From JAGWRA01 sp035534615 (lineage in GTDB: Bacteria; Acidobacteriota; Vicinamibacteria; Vicinamibacterales; CAVVIG01), in assembly GCA_035534615.1 (NCBI GenBank), contig DATLRO010000003.1, positions 1-15,557 on the forward strand: a stretch of DNA of 15,557 bases. Direction: 5' to 3'. The position numbers were made by a program, and so were the translations under genes. How positions within the stretch are numbered: the stretch's first letter is position 1; the number at the start of each line of letters is the position of its first letter. Below, piece after piece: positions 12,940-15,557 of this stretch. Below the pieces are notes generated by a model, which searched no databases, was not told the DNA's origin, and saw only the letters and a program-made list of their open reading frames with translations.

Positions 12940-13569
12940 TCACACGCTTGCAGCCCGTGAGGGCCGCAGGCTGTCGAGGTACGCGTACAAGCCCTCGGCG
13001 GCGCGCCGCATCAATTCCCCATCCTGCGAATTCTTGGCCGTGCCCCAGATGCCCATCTGTCCGGCGACGATCAGCGCCGCCGCGGCCCCGGAAGAGACGT
13101 CCTCGCGTACGTGTCCCAGCTGTTTTCCGCGCTCGAGCGCAGCCGCGAGCGCCTCGCGCCACACGCGGTAGCCTGCTTCGATCCGCTGGCGAAAGCCCTC
13201 GTCCAGAGGAGACATTTCCTGCGCCAGATTGTTCAGCGGACACCCGCATTCGAGCGTCGTCCGGACCTCGATATCTTCCGCAATGTTGCGACGGAAGCAG
13301 GCTTTGATCGCTTCGACCGGATCGGATTCCTGCTCCAGGAGATCGAGCCAGCGCCGCCTGCCCGACGGCTGGATCACCTCGTCGACGACGGCATAGCCCA
13401 GCTCTTGCTTGTTCTCGAAATGATGAAACAGCGCGCCCTTGGTGGCTCCGGCGCTCGCGACGATGTGGTTCAGGCTGCCCGCCTGAAAGCCGTTGCGGTA
13501 GAACTCCTCGAACGCGGCGCGGAGGATTCTGGTGCGCCTGCTTTCCTCGGTTGCGGGGGCTTCAGCCAT
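12940..13569 (-). CDS. TetR/AcrR-family transcriptional repressor
   Basis: 209 residues from ATG 13569-13567, with GGAGGG at 13578-13573. An upstream in-frame start would add 36 Arg/Cys/Trp-rich residues translated out of the neighbouring gene and is unlikely. Residues ~13-65 form the TetR N-terminal helix-turn-helix ('RILRAAFEEFYRNGFQ', 'IVASAGATKGALFHHFENK', 'ELGYAVVDE'). The rest is the all-helical ligand and dimerisation domain, with 'LECGCPLNNLAQEMS' and 'DEGFRQRIEAGY'. Its start overlaps the end of the upstream exported-protein gene by 8 bp (ATGGCTGA), so the two are translationally coupled in one operon. The perfect palindrome between the promoter boxes of that operon (14374-14391) is the obvious operator, giving negative autoregulation released by an unknown ligand. 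The two close Cys (GCPL and the one before) might sense thiol-reactive compounds; that is speculation. Confidence 0.93.
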   Translation of the reverse strand: MAEAPATEESRRTRILRAAFEEFYRNGFQAGSLNHIVASAGATKGALFHHFENKQELGYAVVDEVIQPSGRRRWLDLLEQESDPVEAIKACFRRNIAEDIEVRTTLECGCPLNNLAQEMSPLDEGFRQRIEAGYRVWREALAAALERGKQLGHVREDVSSGAAAALIVAGQMGIWGTAKNSQDGELMRRAAEGLYAYLDSLRPSRAASV

Positions 13570-14323
13570 GGTCCCTCCAGTTCGCCGGCGTGCCGTCCGA
13601 CCAGACGGGTACGGCCACGACGAACACGCGCAGCGGAGGCAGAGTCTTGTCCAGCGGATTACTCGCGTCCGAAGCAAACCAGTATGACGAGGATGAGATG
13701 GGCGAGTGGAGAACGCCGGCGCCCCAGTCGGCGGCCTTGCGATCGGGGACGAAGAACATGAGGTGCGAAATGTTGTGGCTGCCCTGATCGGTCAGATAGG
13801 CATCCTTCGACATCATGTAGCCCATCGCGCCGGGTGCGAGAGGAGGAATGTCCCTCTTGGCGTAAGCTTCACGAATGCCGGCGACGCGCTGGCGAAGGGA
13901 ATCTCCGGCCAGGGCCATGTCGGTCAGCTTGAAGACAATCGGCAGCATGGTGCGCGCGGCGGCGGCATTCAGGCAGTCCGGGCCCTTGATCCGCGGATTC
14001 CATTTCTCGACGAAATCAATGCCGCTGGAGATGCCGCGCTCCACCATGCAGACGAAGCCGTTCGTTCCCTTCACCGCAGTCTCCCAGCCCTGGCGGCCGA
14101 GGACGAGCACTGTGGCGTCGCGGGAGATGGCTGGGGGAGCGGCGCTGCGGGCCAGGGCGATTTCGGCGGAGCGGTGCATCAAATACTCGGTAATCGGCGC
14201 CATTTTCGCGTAGCGCTGCCTGGCGCGGACGGTTTGCGCGTGCGTGGCCAGGGGGACAAACAAGAGCGCGAGGAGGCCCAAAGCGAACTTGCCGACAGTC
14301 GAGCCGTTCGAATGGCGCACCAT
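13562..14323 (-). CDS. Exported protein of unknown function, co-transcribed with tetR
   Basis: 253 residues from ATG 14323-14321, with GGAGGG at 14338-14333. The N-terminus is a clear signal peptide (hydrophobic GKFALGLLALLFVPLA, probable cut after THAQ, residue 30). The mature part has about 220 residues with no repeats or membrane segments and two Cys (92 and 117), possibly disulphide-linked in the periplasm. Recognisable segments are 'LVLGRQGWETAVKGTNGFVC' near 73-92, 'AMGYMMSKDAYLTD' near 166-179, and 'HLMFFVPDRKAADWGAG' near 187-203. I remember similar uncharacterised exported proteins but no function. It is the first gene of a TetR-controlled operon and overlaps tetR by 8 bp. The context suggests a role tied to the inducing compound, such as binding or modifying it outside the cytoplasm, but the sequence does not show which. 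Confidence 0.85.
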   Translation of the reverse strand: MVRHSNGSTVGKFALGLLALLFVPLATHAQTVRARQRYAKMAPITEYLMHRSAEIALARSAAPPAISRDATVLVLGRQGWETAVKGTNGFVCMVERGISSGIDFVEKWNPRIKGPDCLNAAAARTMLPIVFKLTDMALAGDSLRQRVAGIREAYAKRDIPPLAPGAMGYMMSKDAYLTDQGSHNISHLMFFVPDRKAADWGAGVLHSPISSSSYWFASDASNPLDKTLPPLRVFVVAVPVWSDGTPANWRDHG

Positions 14324-14370
14324 GCCGGAATGCCCTCCGAAGTGGATGTGGATGCCGAAAAGCGTTTTGC

Positions 14371-14399
14371 AGCATACCGACCGGTCGGTATCATGTCAA
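14371..14399 (-). promoter_or_regulatory. Promoter of the exported-protein/tetR operon
   Basis: On the minus strand a perfect -35 box TTGACA (14399-14394) and a -10 box TATGCT (14376-14371) are 17 bp apart. Transcription should start near 14364, giving a ~40-nt leader before ATG 14323. The TetR-type operator fills the spacer. Confidence 0.85.
14374..14391. promoter_or_regulatory. Perfect 18-bp palindromic operator, TetR-type
   Basis: ATACCGACCGGTCGGTAT is exactly self-complementary. It occupies the spacer and the first bases of the -10 box of the operon's promoter, where a bound repressor would block RNA polymerase. ACCGACCGGTCGGT-type palindromes are known TetR-family operators, and a tetR gene is in this operon. 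Confidence 0.88.
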
Positions 14400-14480
14400 G
14401 CGCAGTCGGATTCGGCGAAAACATCCAGAAATCCTGATGGCACGACTGCTCAACGATGGGAACGCAGCGGTCTAGATCGC

Positions 14481-14619
14481 GTTGTGGCGGGTGGATGTCC
14501 GGCGGCGCTGAGCCGGGTTCGTGGCCCCGGCGAGCGGCTTGGTACCGGGACTACGTAGAGACGCTGGTACAACGCGAGTGCGCGATCTGGCGCGCATCAG
14601 TTCGCGGTACTCCAGCGTC
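14481..14619 (+). pseudogene. Frameshifted remnant of an AAA-type ATPase with DUF4143 domain
   Basis: Three consecutive frames together give the region after the ATPase core in DUF4143 proteins. 14481-~14530 reads VVAGGCPAALSR (family pattern GG-P-EAL-R). From 14528 a second frame reads RRAAWYRDYVETLVQRE, and from 14578 a third reads VRDLARISSRYSS; the family pattern is RR-AWFRDYV-TLLQRDVRDLARI. The second shift fits loss of one G at ~14578, and the second frame ends where VRD would continue. ATPase motifs (P-loop, Walker B) are not present, as the upstream DNA is promoter region. So this is a short, dead piece lying between two divergent units. Confidence 0.7.
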
Positions 14620-14631
14620 GGGAGGAACTCG

Positions 14632-15557
14632 ATGCGTCACGCGACTGCGCTGTTCGATGGGCTCGTGACGGCGCTGCTCGTGGGCTTCTTCCCCTCCGCG
14701 CTGCCGTACGTGCCGTCCGCGCCCGGTCCTCCCGTGCCGGAGTCATCTCCCGCGCCGGTCGTGATCGGGCTGCCCCCGGCGCCGACGCGCGCGCAGGTAC
14801 TCGCAGCCCATCTGACGTTTCAAGGGCTGACCGTGACCTGCCCCGAGATCGGGGGCGCGCAGCCGTGGTTCGAGCCGGCGATTACGACCGTCTCGGCGAG
14901 CTGTCAGGGCGCCGTCTACGCCGCGAAGCACGCAGCGGGCGACACGACGATCATCCTGGACGAGGACTGGAGCTACAACGACGCCGGCGTGCCGACCTAC
15001 ATGAAGGCCGGACGCAACCTGAGCGGCGACCCGCAGGCGTTTCGGGCGGCGATTCAGGATGCGATCGTGCGCGGCGGCTTCGATGTGGTCTACGTCATGG
15101 TCGGCGGCGACAACTGCTACGCGGAGGCGATGACCAACCTGCAGGCGCTCGTGCCGGTGCTCGCGCAGGCGCCGTCCCTGCTGCCGTACTGCGTGCTGCT
15201 GCCCGGCTTCGACTCGATCATCGGCTACAACGAGGGCACGCAGTCGTTCGGGCCGTGGACGCTGGCGCAGGTGTCGACGTGGCTGACGACGGCGCGGTCG
15301 CTCGACCCGCAGGGCTACGTCGGGATCGAGCCGAGCGCGGACGAACCGTTAATGTGCCGTCTCTCGCAGTTCATCACCCCGCAGGCGTGGGCGGCGCTCG
15401 ACATCGTGCTCGAAGAGACGAACAACCCGCACTCGGACGGCCTGTGGCAGAACGCGGCCCGGGCCTTGTGCGGGGCGTGGCGACGGCCACCGGATGAGCC
15501 GAAGGGCGATGACCCGAGTCCGCCGTGCGACTGGGGGCCGGCGACACCCCGCGGACC
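14632..15557 (+). CDS. Exported protein of unknown function, possibly TIM-barrel-like, 3' end outside window
   Basis: ATG 14632 follows GGAGGAA (14621-14627) and the frame stays open to the window end (308 codons), so the C-terminus is missing. Residues ~1-27 are a hydrophobic export signal, followed by a Pro-rich linker to ~53 (PSAPGPPVPESSPAPVV). A mature domain then begins: 'AHLTFQGLTVTCPEIG', 'TTIILDEDWSYND', 'RNLSGDPQAFRAAIQDAIV', 'GGFDVVYVMVGGDN', then 'YCVLLPGFDSI', 'YNEGTQSFGPWTLAQVSTWL' and 'YVGIEPSADEPLMC'. The alternation of beta-strands ending in acidic residues and helices suggests a TIM-barrel-like fold as in glycosidases, but I cannot assign a family. There are several Cys (TCPE, ASC, NCY, YC, LMC, LCG). 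A Pro/Asp-rich segment begins at ~residue 288. Real gene, unknown function. Confidence 0.7.
   Translation, partial: MRHATALFDGLVTALLVGFFPSALPYVPSAPGPPVPESSPAPVVIGLPPAPTRAQVLAAHLTFQGLTVTCPEIGGAQPWFEPAITTVSASCQGAVYAAKHAAGDTTIILDEDWSYNDAGVPTYMKAGRNLSGDPQAFRAAIQDAIVRGGFDVVYVMVGGDNCYAEAMTNLQALVPVLAQAPSLLPYCVLLPGFDSIIGYNEGTQSFGPWTLAQVSTWLTTARSLDPQGYVGIEPSADEPLMCRLSQFITPQAWAALDIVLEETNNPHSDGLWQNAARALCGAWRRPPDEPKGDDPSPPCDWGPATPRG

Noticed and set aside
14505..14535. tRNA-like T-arm (CCGGGTTCGTGGCCCCGG)
   Set aside because: The loop is 8 nt and no acceptor, D or anticodon arms fit; the stretch is explained by the DUF4143 remnant.

Overview
The window is GC-rich DNA with GTG and ATG starts, purine-rich ribosome binding sites and many exported proteins. 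The mix of protein families suggests a soil Acidobacteriota of the Vicinamibacteria type: a VPS10/BNR-repeat protein C-terminus, an S8 protease with Asn-Ile-Val-Trp-Gly repeats followed by a GNAT acetyltransferase, a fragment resembling a large TonB-dependent receptor, and secreted Ca-loop and TPR proteins. This assignment is inference from protein style only. No rRNA, tRNA, CRISPR array, transposase or integrase was seen.

Layout. 1-820: 3' end of a large secreted VPS10/sortilin-like (BNR) protein, followed by two GC-rich hairpins. 1026-1396: a signal-peptide-like mini-ORF, then an AT-rich leader. 1397-3919: probable operon of an exported subtilisin-like protease with 12 C-terminal NxVWGx hexads, then a RimJ/RimL-like acetyltransferase 27 bp downstream. 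4076-4962: a short-chain dehydrogenase behind a clear sigma-70-type promoter. 4959-5174: a short fragment of a secreted repeat protein. 5595-7439: exported TPR protein, convergent with uppP (7460-8335, minus strand). 8579-9313: small exported protein with four Ca-binding-type loops, probably made from a nearly leaderless mRNA. 9626-12091: membrane LTA-synthase-type phosphoglycerol transferase with an extra N-terminal Ig-like domain. 12036-12939: debris, including a chimeric fragment joining a receptor-like C-terminus to an OmpR-type DNA-binding domain. 12940-14323 (minus strand): two-gene operon of an exported unknown protein and a TetR repressor, with a perfect 18-bp palindrome between the -35 and -10 boxes. 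14481-14619: frameshifted remnant of a DUF4143-type ATPase. 14632-15557: start of an exported protein of unknown function that runs off the window.

How the parts work together. Most intact genes act at or outside the cytoplasmic membrane: a secreted protease, an undecaprenyl-phosphate recycling enzyme, a phosphoglycerol-transferase-like enzyme, and TPR and Ca-loop proteins. The best-supported regulatory circuit is the TetR operon, which should repress itself and its partner. The number of truncated genes (up to four separate remnants) indicates an accessory, rearranged region rather than a conserved core locus.

The most novel-looking items are the NxVWGx-repeat protease with its adjacent GNAT, the TetR operon with its unknown exported protein, the chimeric fragment, and the shared 12-bp promoter sequence ahead of two unrelated genes.
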